The notes: generated from the letters alone by a model not told the origin. A stretch of 64,000 bases of DNA from Palsa-870 sp035937155 (GCA_035937155.1 DASYVJ010000099.1:1-64000); one strand, 5' to 3'. Positions 18,808 through 28,128 are shown, counted from the first letter of the stretch. Made by a program: numbers and translations.

Positions 18808-19732
18808 ACGCGCCACCGGAATCCTGTGCATGGCGTACGGCAGCCCGGCGACCGAGATGGATATCGAGGCCTACTACACGCACATCCGCGGCGGTCGCAA
18901 GCCTTCGCCGGAATCGCTCGAGGAGCTGAAGGGCCGCTACCGAGCCATCGGCGGCTCACCCTTGACCGCGATCACCCGGGCTCAAGCCGCGGCGATCGGT
19001 GCTCGGCTCGGGCTGCCTGCATTTGTAGGCATGAAACATGCATCGCCTTTCGTCGCCGACGGCGCTGCTGACGCCGAAAGGGCTGGCGTGAAACGGCTGG
19101 TCGGACTTCCGCTCGCGCCGCATTTTGCCGAGATGAGCCTGGGCGGTTACCAACGCTCGCTCGAGAAGGCGTGGCCCGGCGAGCTGGTCTTCGTGCGCGG
19201 GTTCCACGATCATCCGGCATTCATCAAGGCTGTCCAGAATCTGCTTGCGGAGCGCCTCGAGGAGTCAAGGCCGGATCGCCTGTTCTTCACCGCGCACAGT
19301 CTTCCCGCCCGCATCGTGGCTGAAGGCGATGGCTACTTCGACCGTTTGCTCGAGAGCTGCCACCTGGTCGAAGCCGGCATGAAGCTTCCGGACTGGGAAT
19401 TTGCTTTCCAGTCCGCGAGCAGGACCGGTGAGCCCTGGCTCGGCCCCGATCTTCTATCAGCGATCGAGCGGTCCGGCTCCCGCGACGTGCTCGTGTGCCC
19501 GATCGGATTTGTGGCGGACCACCTCGAGATCCTTTACGACCTCGACATCGAGGCCCAGGCCTTTGCGCAGTCGCACGGCATCAAGCTCAGACGGACCGAA
19601 TCGTTCAGCGACAGGGCCGATTTCATCTCAGCGATGGCGGAAGTTGTCTCCGACGTCCTTGCCGAAACCCCTAGTTCTCATGGGCTTCAACCCATGCCTC
19701 GAGAGGGCGAATTTCGAACGCGTCGCCTGTAG
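18797..19732 (+). CDS. hemH: Coproporphyrin ferrochelatase (HemH/CpfC)
   Basis: 311 residues of the ferrochelatase family, inserting ferrous iron into (copro)porphyrin. The metal-site histidine is His167 (FFTAHSLP) and the acidic partner is Glu244 (GFVADHLEILYDLD). With hemQ beside it and no protoporphyrin-route genes, it is most likely the coproporphyrin-specific form. GTG 18797 is chosen since GGCAGG precedes it, but ATG 18779 gives six more residues. The coproporphyrinogen oxidase gene (cgoX/hemY) expected between hemE and hemH is missing from this run. Confidence 0.92.
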   Translation: MSDERATGILCMAYGSPATEMDIEAYYTHIRGGRKPSPESLEELKGRYRAIGGSPLTAITRAQAAAIGARLGLPAFVGMKHASPFVADGAADAERAGVKRLVGLPLAPHFAEMSLGGYQRSLEKAWPGELVFVRGFHDHPAFIKAVQNLLAERLEESRPDRLFFTAHSLPARIVAEGDGYFDRLLESCHLVEAGMKLPDWEFAFQSASRTGEPWLGPDLLSAIERSGSRDVLVCPIGFVADHLEILYDLDIEAQAFAQSHGIKLRRTESFSDRADFISAMAEVVSDVLAETPSSHGLQPMPREGEFRTRRL

Positions 19733-19743
19733 ACCGCACGTGG

Positions 19744-20169
19744 ATGAACCGGATACTGATCGTCGATGACGATCCCACCAACGTCGCCTTGCTAGAGGCC
19801 TACCTGGGCGATGAAGCCAGCTTGATCAGAACGGTCACCGAATCGCATCACGTTGAGCAGGCCTTTGTTGAATTTGAGCCCGACATCATGCTTCTCGACC
19901 TGCACATGCCAAAGCCGGACGGCCTCGAGATCCTCAGCAACCTGAGCAGCATGCGCCGGAGCCTGGGCTTTCTTCCGGTGATCGTGCTCACGGGCGACAC
20001 CGGAAGAGTGGCCCGCAACAGCGCCCTGCTGCTGGGGGCTGATGACTTTCTGACCAAGCCACTCGACCGGGAAGAGGTGGTGCTTCGGGTGCGCAACCTG
20101 CTGCAGACCCGCCGCCTGTGGGTCGAGCTTGCGGAGGCCAATCGCGCGCTGGAGAAAAAGCTGGTCTAA
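19744..20169 (+). CDS. Single-domain response regulator (CheY-like)
   Basis: 141 residues: a receiver domain with acidic pocket Asp8-Asp10 (ILIVDDDPTN), phosphorylation site Asp52 (LLDLHMPKPDG), Thr83 (VLTGD) and Lys105 (FLTKPLD), followed by a helical tail (residues 115-141) that may form a short coiled coil. No output domain or adjacent histidine kinase gene is present. It begins 11 bases after hemH and may be read from the same transcript. Confidence 0.9.
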   Translation: MNRILIVDDDPTNVALLEAYLGDEASLIRTVTESHHVEQAFVEFEPDIMLLDLHMPKPDGLEILSNLSSMRRSLGFLPVIVLTGDTGRVARNSALLLGADDFLTKPLDREEVVLRVRNLLQTRRLWVELAEANRALEKKLV

Positions 20170-20181
20170 ACCGAGGCGGGT

Positions 20182-20545
20182 CTACGAAGCTATCTGGGCC
20201 TGGGCAACAGTTGGCCGCCTATCGATCGATGCCGCGATTGTCTCCAGGAGCTGCCGCGCGGCGTGGTCTGCCTGACCGTCGAGGGCTCCGTATCTCAGCA
20301 CTGCCGCGCTGCGTCCGCTGAAGCTCATCCTGACTCCCGACTCGGTGGGATGAGCCACGAAACGGAGCTGACCCGCGAGCAGGCATCCGCCAGTGTCGAT
20401 GTCTTCGAGCAGCCACAGCGCGCACAGCAATGCGCATTGGGTTGGACAAGGACTCGATGAGCCAACGGCAGACCTCGTCCAGGTGGGCAGCGGCGGATGC
20501 CTCCGCGGAGATGCGCGCTACCACCAAAGGTCGATCCTCCCACAT
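20182..20545 (-). pseudogene. Small hypothetical protein gene with one frameshift
   Basis: Two reverse-strand frames join into a plausible protein of about 120 residues: 20545 to about 20428 encodes WEDRPLVVARISAEASAAAH and on to WLIESLSNPMRI, and about 20427 to 20182 encodes LLCALWLLEDIDTGGCLLAG, LRFVAHPTESGVRMSFSGRS and a helical RQLLETIAASIDRRP tail. Both halves use GC-rich third codon positions. One base lost near 20427 joins them. I do not recognise the family. Its start overlaps the proposed mgsA start head to head, which is unusual, so one of the two starts may be wrong or the gene may be dead. Confidence 0.4.
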
Positions 20546-21005
20546 GTTGCAGCCGACTTTATCGGCCCGACCCCGCGCCTACCGGCCGCGACTGGCGATC
20601 ATCGCGCATGACGGCAAGAAGGCGGACCTGGTCGCCTTCGCCACATTCAACCGGCAGCGCCTCCAGCGATGCGACCTGATGGCCACCGGCACGACCGGTA
20701 CCTTGCTCGTCGAGAAGGTCGGGCTCAGCGTAGAGCGGGTTGAATCGGGACCGATCGGCGGTGACGTCCAGATCGCGAGCCGGATCGTCGACGGGCAGGT
20801 AGATGCCGTTGTCTTCGTGGTGGACCCCCTCGATAAACACCCGCACGACCCGGACATTCAGACGCTTTTGCGGATCAGCAACGTGCGCAACGTCCCGCTT
20901 GCAACCAACATCGCGACCGCCGATATGCTGATTTCCTCCGGCCTGTTTTGGAGGGTTGACGCCGATGGAGCAAGAGCCGATTGGGCAAGAGGAGAGACCG
21001 GCTGA
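20544..21005 (+). CDS. mgsA: Methylglyoxal synthase
   Basis: 153 residues with all family motifs: LAIIAHDGKKADLV (His22, Asp23), MATGTTGTLL phosphate loop, SGPIGGDVQIASR with catalytic Asp74, VVDPLDKHPHDPD with Asp94, His99 and His101, and PLATNIATADML near the C-terminus. It converts dihydroxyacetone phosphate to methylglyoxal, a bypass used when phosphate is short, which fits the polyphosphate genes downstream. ATG 20544 is the best of several starts; no clear ribosome binding site is seen. Confidence 0.9.
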   Translation: MLQPTLSARPRAYRPRLAIIAHDGKKADLVAFATFNRQRLQRCDLMATGTTGTLLVEKVGLSVERVESGPIGGDVQIASRIVDGQVDAVVFVVDPLDKHPHDPDIQTLLRISNVRNVPLATNIATADMLISSGLFWRVDADGARADWARGETG

Positions 21006-21852
21006 GGTCGAATCAGGACCCGGGCACACCGCGACTCTGGCTGCCGTCGGTCGTGCGATTCACCTCGCGAGCGATCAACCCAAGCTGCTCGAGGATCACC
21101 TCGCCCTCGGACTGGCGGGCGACGCCGGCGCGACACTGCTGGCCGAGCTCACGAAACAACTACCGGGTGAGAGTCGGAACACGTTCGGCCTGCTTTTCGC
21201 CATGCGCGCTCGATTCGTCGAGGATGCGGTGGATGTCGCGATCCAGGATGGCGTCGCGCAGTATGTGATTCTCGGTGCTGGGCTCGACTCGTTCGCCTAC
21301 CGGCGCGCCGACCTCGATCAACGTCTGAAGATCTTCGAAGTGGACCGCGCCGGAGCGCAGGTGTGGAAGCGGAGGCGCCTCGAAGAGATGGGCGTCGCGA
21401 TCCCGACTTCAGTTTCATTCGTGCCTCTGGACCACGAGACGGACGACCTCCGCGCTGCATTGGTGGAGGCGGGATTGGATCTGTCCGCGCCCGCGATCGT
21501 CTCGGCGATGGCCTTGACCCAGTACCTGGCTCAGCCGGCCGTCGAGCGAATCTTAAGCCAGGTCGGCACGTTCCCCCCAGGCTCGCGCCTGGTTATGACC
21601 TACGTCGTTCCGGCAACAGAGCTGACCGAGCTGGAATCGGCCGGCCTGAAGTGGACGATGTCACAGGCCGAGGCGCGCGCAGAGCCGTTTCTCAGCCTGT
21701 TTCGTCCTGACGAGATGGACGACCTCATCCTCAGGAATGGATTCAGGCGGGCCGACCATCTGGGGCCGCATGAGCTCCGCGCCCTGTTCCTGTCCGACAG
21801 GCCTGAGGTGCAGATCCCGGGGATCGAGCGGCTGGCGATCGCGTTCGTCTGA
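20965..21852 (+). CDS. SAM-dependent methyltransferase, leucine carboxyl methyltransferase-like
   Basis: 295 residues of the TIGR00027/LCM-type class I methyltransferases common in high-GC Gram-positives. SAM-binding motif ILGAGLDSFAYR, then EVDRAGAQVWKRRRL and a VSAMALTQYLA segment. The methyl acceptor is unknown. ATG 20965 is fixed by GGAGGG at 20950-20955, nine bases upstream; it overlaps the end of mgsA by 41 bases, so the two are translationally linked. Confidence 0.88.
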   Translation: MEQEPIGQEERPAEVESGPGHTATLAAVGRAIHLASDQPKLLEDHLALGLAGDAGATLLAELTKQLPGESRNTFGLLFAMRARFVEDAVDVAIQDGVAQYVILGAGLDSFAYRRADLDQRLKIFEVDRAGAQVWKRRRLEEMGVAIPTSVSFVPLDHETDDLRAALVEAGLDLSAPAIVSAMALTQYLAQPAVERILSQVGTFPPGSRLVMTYVVPATELTELESAGLKWTMSQAEARAEPFLSLFRPDEMDDLILRNGFRRADHLGPHELRALFLSDRPEVQIPGIERLAIAFV

Positions 21853-21957
21853 CCGCCGCCGGCGGTTGTGTGACAAAAGTCCTAGCGCCTTGTTTTGAGG
21901 AAGATGCAGGCTGGAGTCTCTCCCTTCCCCGCTGGCAGCTGCCATGGCTATCATGGC
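21852..21957. terminator. Hairpins downstream of the methyltransferase gene
   Basis: ACCGCC-GCC-GGCGGT (21852-21866) begins at the stop codon, and GCCATG-GCTAT-CATGGC (21941-21957) follows. Neither has a T-run, so they are only terminator-like. The rest of 21958-22032 shows no gene. Confidence 0.3.
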
Positions 21958-22032
21958 CGGCTGCCGGCGGTTCGTAACTTTTGCGAAGCCAATTCCGGGC
22001 CCATCTGATATACCAAGCGTTGATACCTGTAG

Positions 22033-22362
22033 ATGGACAAGCCTGCCCCGACCGAACACGAAGACGGCGAACCGCTACCGGGCGAGCAGCGAACCCGCCT
22101 GAGCGGCGCGTGGACCGCCATCGTCGTCGGCCTGGTCGCGCTGGTGGTGATCCTGGTCTTCATCCTGCAGAACCAGGCGAGCGTCGAGGTCACCTTCCTC
22201 ATGTTCCAGGGGCACCTTCCGCTGGCGGTGGCGCTGCTTTTCGCCCTGATCCTCGGCGCGGTGATCGTGTTCGCGTTTGGTGCGGCTCGCATACTTCAGC
22301 TGCGCATGGTCGCCGGACGAGCTCGCCGCAAGGCTCCTAGCTCCACGCCGCCGGCCGAGTGA
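22033..22362 (+). CDS. LapA-domain membrane protein
   Basis: 109 residues. Two membrane segments (about 27-49 and 63-85) flank the LapA/DUF1049 core VFILQNQASVEVTFLMFQGH. LapA (lipopolysaccharide assembly A) proteins help control envelope assembly in Proteobacteria; the role in a Gram-positive-type cell is unknown. GTGA overlap with the following PAP2 gene indicates cotranslation. Confidence 0.85.
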   Translation: MDKPAPTEHEDGEPLPGEQRTRLSGAWTAIVVGLVALVVILVFILQNQASVEVTFLMFQGHLPLAVALLFALILGAVIVFAFGAARILQLRMVAGRARRKAPSSTPPAE

Positions 22363-23081
22363 CCGCCGCCAAGAGGCCGGCGCCGCGGCGCACGGTAAAG
22401 CAGGACGAGGCGAAAGCTCCCGATCCGCAGGAGCGCGATCCGAATGATCCGGAAATCACGGATGCGAACGCCACCCAACCGGCCAGCACGCCCGTAGCCC
22501 AGGCCGGCCCCGTGGCCGTTCATGTGGACTCCGGTCAGGTTGCCGTGGTGGTCGCGCCTCCCGGCCGAGCCGGTTTCGACCGCCGGCTCTACAGGGTGAT
22601 CAACGACCTGCCTCACACCAAGACGAGCGACCGCTATGTCAGCGTCCTCTCCGACCTGGGCGAAGGCCTCGGGTGGGTGGCCGGAGGGATCGCCCTGGCC
22701 ATGCTCGGCGGCCCCAAAGGCCGTCGGGCCGGCGCGGCAACAGCCGTTGCGTCACTGGCCGCCACCTACATAGTCCAAACCCGGGTCAAGCCGATATTCC
22801 GCCGCGTGCGCCCCTTCGTGAATCGCGAAGCGCGCGTGGTCGGGATCCGCCCGGCCGATCACTCGTTTCCATCCGGCCACACCGCCTCATCCTTCGCGGC
22901 CGCCACCGCAATCGCGTTCTTCTATCCGAGGGCGGCCCCGTTGGCTTACGCGGTGGCGACCGGTGTCGGCATGTCCAGGGTCCACCTCGGCGTGCACTTT
23001 CCCAGCGACGCCGCGGTCGGCGGGGTGATCGGCATAGGGATTGGCACGTTCTGCGCCTGGGTGTTCAAGAAGCGCGGCTGA
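22359..23081 (+). CDS. PAP2-family phosphatase
   Basis: 240 residues: a disordered, charged N-terminus (1-75), then membrane helices with the three acid phosphatase motifs KPIFRRVRP (144-151), PSGH (171-174) and SRVHLGVHFPSD (about 206-217). All catalytic residues are present. Members dephosphorylate lipid phosphates such as phosphatidic acid or undecaprenyl diphosphate outside the membrane. GTG 22359 overlaps the lapA-like gene; the gene converges with the polyphosphate operon. Confidence 0.9.
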   Translation: MTAAKRPAPRRTVKQDEAKAPDPQERDPNDPEITDANATQPASTPVAQAGPVAVHVDSGQVAVVVAPPGRAGFDRRLYRVINDLPHTKTSDRYVSVLSDLGEGLGWVAGGIALAMLGGPKGRRAGAATAVASLAATYIVQTRVKPIFRRVRPFVNREARVVGIRPADHSFPSGHTASSFAAATAIAFFYPRAAPLAYAVATGVGMSRVHLGVHFPSDAAVGGVIGIGIGTFCAWVFKKRG

Positions 23082-23760
23082 CGCGCGGCTGGTCGGCCGG
23101 CTCAGAAGCGAGCGACCGATCCGAGATCCACCGCACTGACAGCACCAAGGTAATCCAGGCGGTCGCGATGAGGATGCCGGCGATCACGTCGCTCGGCCAG
23201 TGGGTTCCGGTGTAGATCCTGTCCAGCCCGACTGCGACAACGATCGCCGCCACGACTGCCCAGCCGATTGGTCTTGCCCATCGCGGCAGATACCTGTAGC
23301 CGATGCACAACACCAACACGGCCGCGCTGATCGTGATGAAGATAAGGTGCCCGCTGGGAAAGCTGGTAGAACCAGGGTGCTCGGTGACGCGAAGGACCTC
23401 GCCGACTGCCGGCCGCGGTCGGTTGACCAGATGGACGATGACTTCGTACCAGAGGCCCCCGGCAAGGGCGGCAAGTGCCAACCTCCAGGCGCGACGATTC
23501 AACAGGAGGACGAGCAGGATGACGGCTATCTGCATGGGGATTCCACCAGGGCCGCCGAGCCACGAGAAAAAGGGGAAGGTGAGCGTGAGCGGACCCAGGT
23601 TCGTCGCCTGGATGTCTCGCTCGACGGTTGCGTCCAAGGAGACGTAGGGGATCATGACGACGACCGCTGTGATGATTCCAACCGCCACCGCGGAAGCGAT
23701 CGCGATCGCGAGCAGTGGACCGCGTTTCACGACGCTGGTCGGAAGCGCCCTCGAAACCAT
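23065..23760 (-). CDS. PAP2-family phosphatase
   Basis: About 231 residues with six hydrophobic segments. Motif 2 is FPSGH and motif 3 LDRIYTGTHWPSD; motif 1 reads HLVNRPRP with valine where the family usually has lysine. ATG 23760 overlaps the upstream PAP2 gene by 34 bases; GTG 23730, which forms a GTGA overlap with that gene's stop, is an equally good start. Last gene of the reverse-strand polyphosphate/lipid operon; it also overlaps the end of the converging PAP2 gene by 17 bases. Confidence 0.85.
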   Translation of the reverse strand: MVSRALPTSVVKRGPLLAIAIASAVAVGIITAVVVMIPYVSLDATVERDIQATNLGPLTLTFPFFSWLGGPGGIPMQIAVILLVLLLNRRAWRLALAALAGGLWYEVIVHLVNRPRPAVGEVLRVTEHPGSTSFPSGHLIFITISAAVLVLCIGYRYLPRWARPIGWAVVAAIVVAVGLDRIYTGTHWPSDVIAGILIATAWITLVLSVRWISDRSLASEPADQPRVSRAS

Positions 23761-24470
23761 TTGAAGCTCGGGGACGGCAGCCAGCGCTCTGGGAGCCAGA
23801 GCACGAATGCCGACCAGCCGATGCCGAGAAGAACACCGCCGAGCACGTCGCTTGGCCAGTGGGCACCCGCCCAGACCCGTGCGATACAAGTCAGCACGAC
23901 CACGACCGCACCCAAGATCCACAGGATGGGACGGAGCTGCGGTTTGACTTTGGACGCGAGTGAGAACGCAATCATGAAGCTAAGCCAGGTGAAGAAGACG
24001 GCGTGCCCGCTCGGATAGCTGAAACCCGTGGTCGGGCTGAGAATATGAACGATGTCCGCGGGTGGCCGCTGCCGCGAGATCACAAGCTTGATGATGTTGT
24101 CGAGCCCGCTGGAGATGCTGCCGATCAACAACAGCCAGCCGGCGCGGCGCTCGACGATGAAGAGTGCAACGATCGCCACGACACCAAGCACTACCTGCCA
24201 AATGCCTTGACTGGCGTTGAGCAGCTCCATCGGATACACGAGCGGACCCCAGTTGAGCTGCTGGATGAACCTGGTGATCGGGACATCAAACGAAGCCAAC
24301 GAGTTGGTGACCACCAGGTAGGTCTGGATCGCGAACAGGACAAAAACGACGAGGGCGGTGGGACCGAGCCAGCGCCTGGCGGTCGCCCCCGGCCGCCCGG
24401 CAATGACCTCCGCGGCGGCCTGCTTTGGTTCGGCAAGAGGCGGGTTGGTCTTCGCTGCTTCCGCGCTCAT
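23727..24470 (-). CDS. PAP2-family phosphatase
   Basis: 247 residues, six membrane segments after a 35-residue cytoplasmic start. Motif 1 KLVISRQRP, motif 2 YPSGH, motif 3 ARVWAGAHWPSD are complete, so an active lipid phosphatase is expected. ATG 24470 overlaps the TGA of the DAG kinase gene by four bases. Pairing of a lipid phosphatase with a lipid kinase suggests a phosphatidate/diacylglycerol or polyprenyl-phosphate cycle. Confidence 0.9.
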   Translation of the reverse strand: MSAEAAKTNPPLAEPKQAAAEVIAGRPGATARRWLGPTALVVFVLFAIQTYLVVTNSLASFDVPITRFIQQLNWGPLVYPMELLNASQGIWQVVLGVVAIVALFIVERRAGWLLLIGSISSGLDNIIKLVISRQRPPADIVHILSPTTGFSYPSGHAVFFTWLSFMIAFSLASKVKPQLRPILWILGAVVVVLTCIARVWAGAHWPSDVLGGVLLGIGWSAFVLWLPERWLPSPSFKWFRGRFRPAS

Positions 24471-25348
24471 CTGGGGAGGATCACCTGAAGCGCGCTCAGC
24501 TCCGCCGTGATGGTGGCCGGCGTGCGGCCCAGCTGGGCATTGTCCGCGTAGAGGCGCACCTTCGGCTTGGTGGTTACCACGAGCTTGCGGAACTTGAACA
24601 CCTGGCCGAGCCCACCTTCCTTGTGTTTGGACAGCACGACGCGGGCGAGCACCCGCTTGACGATGTCCGTTCGTGTAGCACCGGCATGCACTGAGAGCTC
24701 CAGGTACGGATCCACAGGTGTCTTATCGCTGACCGGCATCTGCGAGCCGATCGAAGTAGTGTTGGTGAAAACGAGAGACATGGCGGTGCCGCTGCCCCTG
24801 ATGTCGCCGGTCAGCTCATACATGAAGGGCCGCGCCTCGGCTATATGTTTCACGTCCTCGGCGAACGCGCCGAATGCTCTGTCCTTGGCGGATTCGCCCG
24901 CGGCGATGGTCTCCCCGAAGAGACCGATGGCGGCAGCTTCCAGGAAGATCTTTCCGTTCAAGCAGCCCAGCGTGATCGGATGAGGCTTACCAGTCTTGAT
25001 CACGCGGATGGCCGCATCAACGGTCGTGGGCAGGTGCAGCGACTTGGCGAAGTTGTTGAAGGTACCCAGCGACAGGATGCCTAGAGGGTGCTTGGTTTCA
25101 GCCAGCTCTCGGACCGCCCATCCGATCGTGCCGTCCCCGCCGGCGACGATGACCATGGCCGATGGCGTGATCAGCTTCTCCAGGTCCATCTTTGGATCGA
25201 ATTCGACGACGACGCTTCCGTCAAAGGCTTTGCGGAGCTTGGCCTCGATCGCGGGCGTCATCGAGCCCGCCTTGGGGCTAATGATCAGCAGGCTGTTCGC
25301 GCGCTTGGCGCTACTTTTCGGCGGGGTCGTCTTTGTGGCTGTGATCAT
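24467..25348 (-). CDS. Diacylglycerol/sphingosine kinase-like lipid kinase
   Basis: 293 residues with the catalytic-domain signature VIVAGGDGTIGWAVREL (ATP-binding GGDGT) and the LGILSLGTFNNFAKSL motif of the DagK/YegS lipid kinase family, plus a C-terminal beta domain (VRLYADNAQLGRTPATITAE). The lipid acceptor is probably diacylglycerol or a related lipid. ATG 25348 overlaps the PPK1 TGA (ATGA). Confidence 0.9.
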   Translation of the reverse strand: MITATKTTPPKSSAKRANSLLIISPKAGSMTPAIEAKLRKAFDGSVVVEFDPKMDLEKLITPSAMVIVAGGDGTIGWAVRELAETKHPLGILSLGTFNNFAKSLHLPTTVDAAIRVIKTGKPHPITLGCLNGKIFLEAAAIGLFGETIAAGESAKDRAFGAFAEDVKHIAEARPFMYELTGDIRGSGTAMSLVFTNTTSIGSQMPVSDKTPVDPYLELSVHAGATRTDIVKRVLARVVLSKHKEGGLGQVFKFRKLVVTTKPKVRLYADNAQLGRTPATITAELSALQVILPR

Positions 25349-27447
25349 GCTGCTTCAACTCCTTCATCTCCGACGATTCCCAGCGTTGCGCGCTGCATCA
25401 GCTTCTGGGTGTTGACGCCGCTCCCGGCGGCAACCTTGGTCCAGCTTCCATCGCCGGCGAGCTCCCACGCGAGAGTGTCGTCGGTCAGCTCGAGCTCCAG
25501 GAACTGGTCGATCTGCTTGTTCAGCTTGGGGTCGGTCACCGGGACCACGGCCTCGACCCGCCGGTCGAGGTTACGAGGCATCAGATCGGAGGAGCCGATG
25601 AGAACGTGAGGGCCGCCCGCACCTCCGAAGCGAAAGATCCGCGAGTGCTCGAGATAGTGCCCGACAAGCGAACGGACCCGGATCCCTTCCGACAGCCCGG
25701 GCACGCCGGGCTTGAGACAGCAGATGCCGCGCACGATCAGATCGATTTGAGCACCGGCCTGTGAAGCTCGGTAAAGAGCGTCGATCACTTCCGAGTCGAC
25801 CAGGTTGTTCACCTTGATGACGATTCGCCCTTCCCGGCTCAATGCCTCCTGATGGATCAATTGGACCATCCCCGATCGAAGGGTCGTGGGTGCGACCAGG
25901 AGCTTGCGATAGCTGCTCTGGCGGCTATAGCCGGTGAGGTAGTTGAAGAGGTCGGCGATGTCCGCGGTCACATCGGGATCTGCCGTGAACAGGGCAAGGT
26001 CCTCGAACGTGCCCGCGGTCGCGGCGTTGTAGTTCCCTGTTCCGATGTGCGCGTAGCGCCGAACGCTCGTGCCCTCCTGCCGCACGATCAGCATGAGCTT
26101 GGCGTGAGTCTTGAGGCCGACGAGGCCGTACACCACGTGAACGCCCTCTTTCTCCAGGGCCTTGGCCCAGACGATGTTCGCCTGCTCGTCGCCGCGTGCC
26201 TTCAGCTCCACTAGAGCGACCACCTGCTTGCCGGAGAGGGCGGCGGCCGTGAGTGCACGCGCGATGGGGCTCTCGGGCCCTGACGTCCGGTACAGAGCGA
26301 TCTTGATCCCGAGAACATCCTTGTCTCGGGCAGCCTGCTCGATGAAGGCTTCGACTGAGGTGGTGAACGAGTCGTACGGGTGGTGCACGAGAACGTCGCC
26401 GCCGCGAATCACCGCGAAGAAATCGACAGGCTCGCCGTCATCAGCTCGAAGTCTTGCCTGAGTCGCAGGCATCGATGACCTCGCGCTCAAGGGAGTGGAC
26501 CCGGGTACCTGGATCGAAAGAAGGCCGGTCAGATCGAGCAGCCCCGTGACGGAGTACACGTCCTGAGATCCGAGCTCCAGCTCGCGGAGAAGGAGGAAGA
26601 GAACATCTGGGGACATGTCGGGGCCCACCTCGAGCCGCACGGCGCGGCCCTTTCGATGCTTGCGCGTCAGCTCGGCCTGGACCGCCTCCATCAGGTCTTC
26701 CGCTTCGTCGTCATCCAGGTCGAGGTCCGCGTCTCGTGTGACCCTGAAAAAGTGGTGGCTGACGATTTCCATTCCCGGGAACAAGGCCGGCAGATGGAGG
26801 GCTATCACTTGCTCGAGGGGCACAAATCGCACACCATCCGGCAGGCCGATGAAGCGCGGCAGCAGTTGCGGCACCTTGACGCGTGCGAAGCGCGGCTTGT
26901 GTCGCATGGGGTCGCGCACCATCACCGCCAGGTTGAGAGAGAGATTGGAGATGTACGGAAACGGGTGTGCCGGGTCGACCGCGAGCGGGGTAAGTACCGG
27001 AAAGATGCGCTCCTGAAATACGTCCGCGATGAGGGCATGGTCTGCCTTGGACAGGTCGGCCGCGTGGACCAGCTTGAATCCGGCTTCGGCGAGTGCGGGC
27101 GCAATGTCCGCGCTGAAAGCGGCTGACTGGCGCTCGACCAGGTTACGGACCCGCTCGCCTATTCCGTCCAGCTGCTCCTCGGGGGTCATGCCGTCAGGCG
27201 ATCTAAGACTCACAGGTGCCATGAGCTGCTCGTGCAAGCCGGCCACGCGCACCTGGAAGAAGTCGTCCAGGCCGTCACTCACGATAGCCAGGAAACGGAT
27301 CCGCTCCGACAGGGGGAGGGCGCTGTCTTCGGCCATGGCGAGCACGCGGCTGTCGAAATCCAGCCGCGAGAGCTCGCGGTTGAAGAACCTGTCTTTCGGC
27401 AAGTCACGGGTATGCGTCGCCGATCGATGCGCCGACCTCACTGCCAT
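25345..27447 (-). CDS. ppk1: Polyphosphate kinase 1
   Basis: 700 residues, full length, with N-terminal FFNRELSRLDFDSRVL, head domain, and two phospholipase-D-like C-terminal domains. The autophosphorylated histidine is His448 (GLKTHAKLM); a second conserved histidine lies in VGHYLEHSR (about 597). It makes polyphosphate from ATP reversibly at the membrane. It starts five bases after the upstream PAP2 stop and is embedded in a seven-gene operon with PPK2 and lipid phosphatases. Confidence 0.96.
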   Translation of the reverse strand: MAVRSAHRSATHTRDLPKDRFFNRELSRLDFDSRVLAMAEDSALPLSERIRFLAIVSDGLDDFFQVRVAGLHEQLMAPVSLRSPDGMTPEEQLDGIGERVRNLVERQSAAFSADIAPALAEAGFKLVHAADLSKADHALIADVFQERIFPVLTPLAVDPAHPFPYISNLSLNLAVMVRDPMRHKPRFARVKVPQLLPRFIGLPDGVRFVPLEQVIALHLPALFPGMEIVSHHFFRVTRDADLDLDDDEAEDLMEAVQAELTRKHRKGRAVRLEVGPDMSPDVLFLLLRELELGSQDVYSVTGLLDLTGLLSIQVPGSTPLSARSSMPATQARLRADDGEPVDFFAVIRGGDVLVHHPYDSFTTSVEAFIEQAARDKDVLGIKIALYRTSGPESPIARALTAAALSGKQVVALVELKARGDEQANIVWAKALEKEGVHVVYGLVGLKTHAKLMLIVRQEGTSVRRYAHIGTGNYNAATAGTFEDLALFTADPDVTADIADLFNYLTGYSRQSSYRKLLVAPTTLRSGMVQLIHQEALSREGRIVIKVNNLVDSEVIDALYRASQAGAQIDLIVRGICCLKPGVPGLSEGIRVRSLVGHYLEHSRIFRFGGAGGPHVLIGSSDLMPRNLDRRVEAVVPVTDPKLNKQIDQFLELELTDDTLAWELAGDGSWTKVAAGSGVNTQKLMQRATLGIVGDEGVEAA

Positions 27448-27451
27448 TGGA

Positions 27452-28120
27452 TTACTTCTTTGAGGCCAGTGCTGGATTCGAGAGCAGCCTTATCGACAAC
27501 GCTATTGAGGTCCAGCCCAAGCCGAGCGCCAGGCCACCAAGCACATCGCTGGGCCAGTGCTCTCCGAGGTAGATCCTGCCGATGCAATCAACGACGAGTA
27601 CCGCAGCTGCTGCGATCCAGGCCACCGCAAGCAGGGGACGGGGGAGGCGGCCCACCCCGAGGCAGACCACGAGCAGCACGAGCACCCAGCTGAAGAAGAC
27701 GACGTGCCCGCTTGGAAAGCTGAAGCTGCCGGTGTGCCGGATCACGTGGACCAGGTCCGCAGAGGGGCGCGGGCGCTGGATGATCCCCTGGACGACGGAG
27801 TAAATCGGTCCCGACAGGGCCCCGGCCACCATCAAAGGCGCCTTCCGCCAGCTGATGACAGCCACCAGGGCGATGGCCGCGCCGGCGGCGTAAAGCTGGC
27901 GGGTCCCCTCCAACCAATCGAACCAGTAGAAGACCGTGACGAGCGGGCCCCAGTTGACGGCTTGGATCGAGCGCTCGATGGAAACGTCGAACGGCATGTA
28001 CGGTTTGCCGGCCGCGTAGAAAGTCAGGCCGGCGAAGATCCCGAGCAGCACAAGGCCGAGCGTCAAGAAGCGCCATCGAAATGGCGAGGTCGTCTCCCTG
28101 GGCGCTCGGACCGCGCTCAC
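27452..28120 (-). CDS. PAP2-family phosphatase
   Basis: 222 residues and six membrane helices. Motif 2 FPSGH and motif 3 IGRIYLGEHWPSD are intact; motif 1 reads GIIQRPRP with glutamine at the usual lysine. The true start is GTG 28120 or TTG 28132, the latter forming TTGA with the stop of the DUF1206 gene; the longer upstream frame overlaps that gene and is not coding. Between DUF1206 and ppk1 in the operon. Confidence 0.85.
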   Translation of the reverse strand: MSAVRAPRETTSPFRWRFLTLGLVLLGIFAGLTFYAAGKPYMPFDVSIERSIQAVNWGPLVTVFYWFDWLEGTRQLYAAGAAIALVAVISWRKAPLMVAGALSGPIYSVVQGIIQRPRPSADLVHVIRHTGSFSFPSGHVVFFSWVLVLLVVCLGVGRLPRPLLAVAWIAAAAVLVVDCIGRIYLGEHWPSDVLGGLALGLGWTSIALSIRLLSNPALASKK

Positions 28121-28128
28121 GATTGCGC

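Noticed and set aside
23200..24018. 272-codon forward frame opposite the PAP2 genes
   Set aside because: Asp/Arg/Gln-rich shadow of membrane helices on the other strand.
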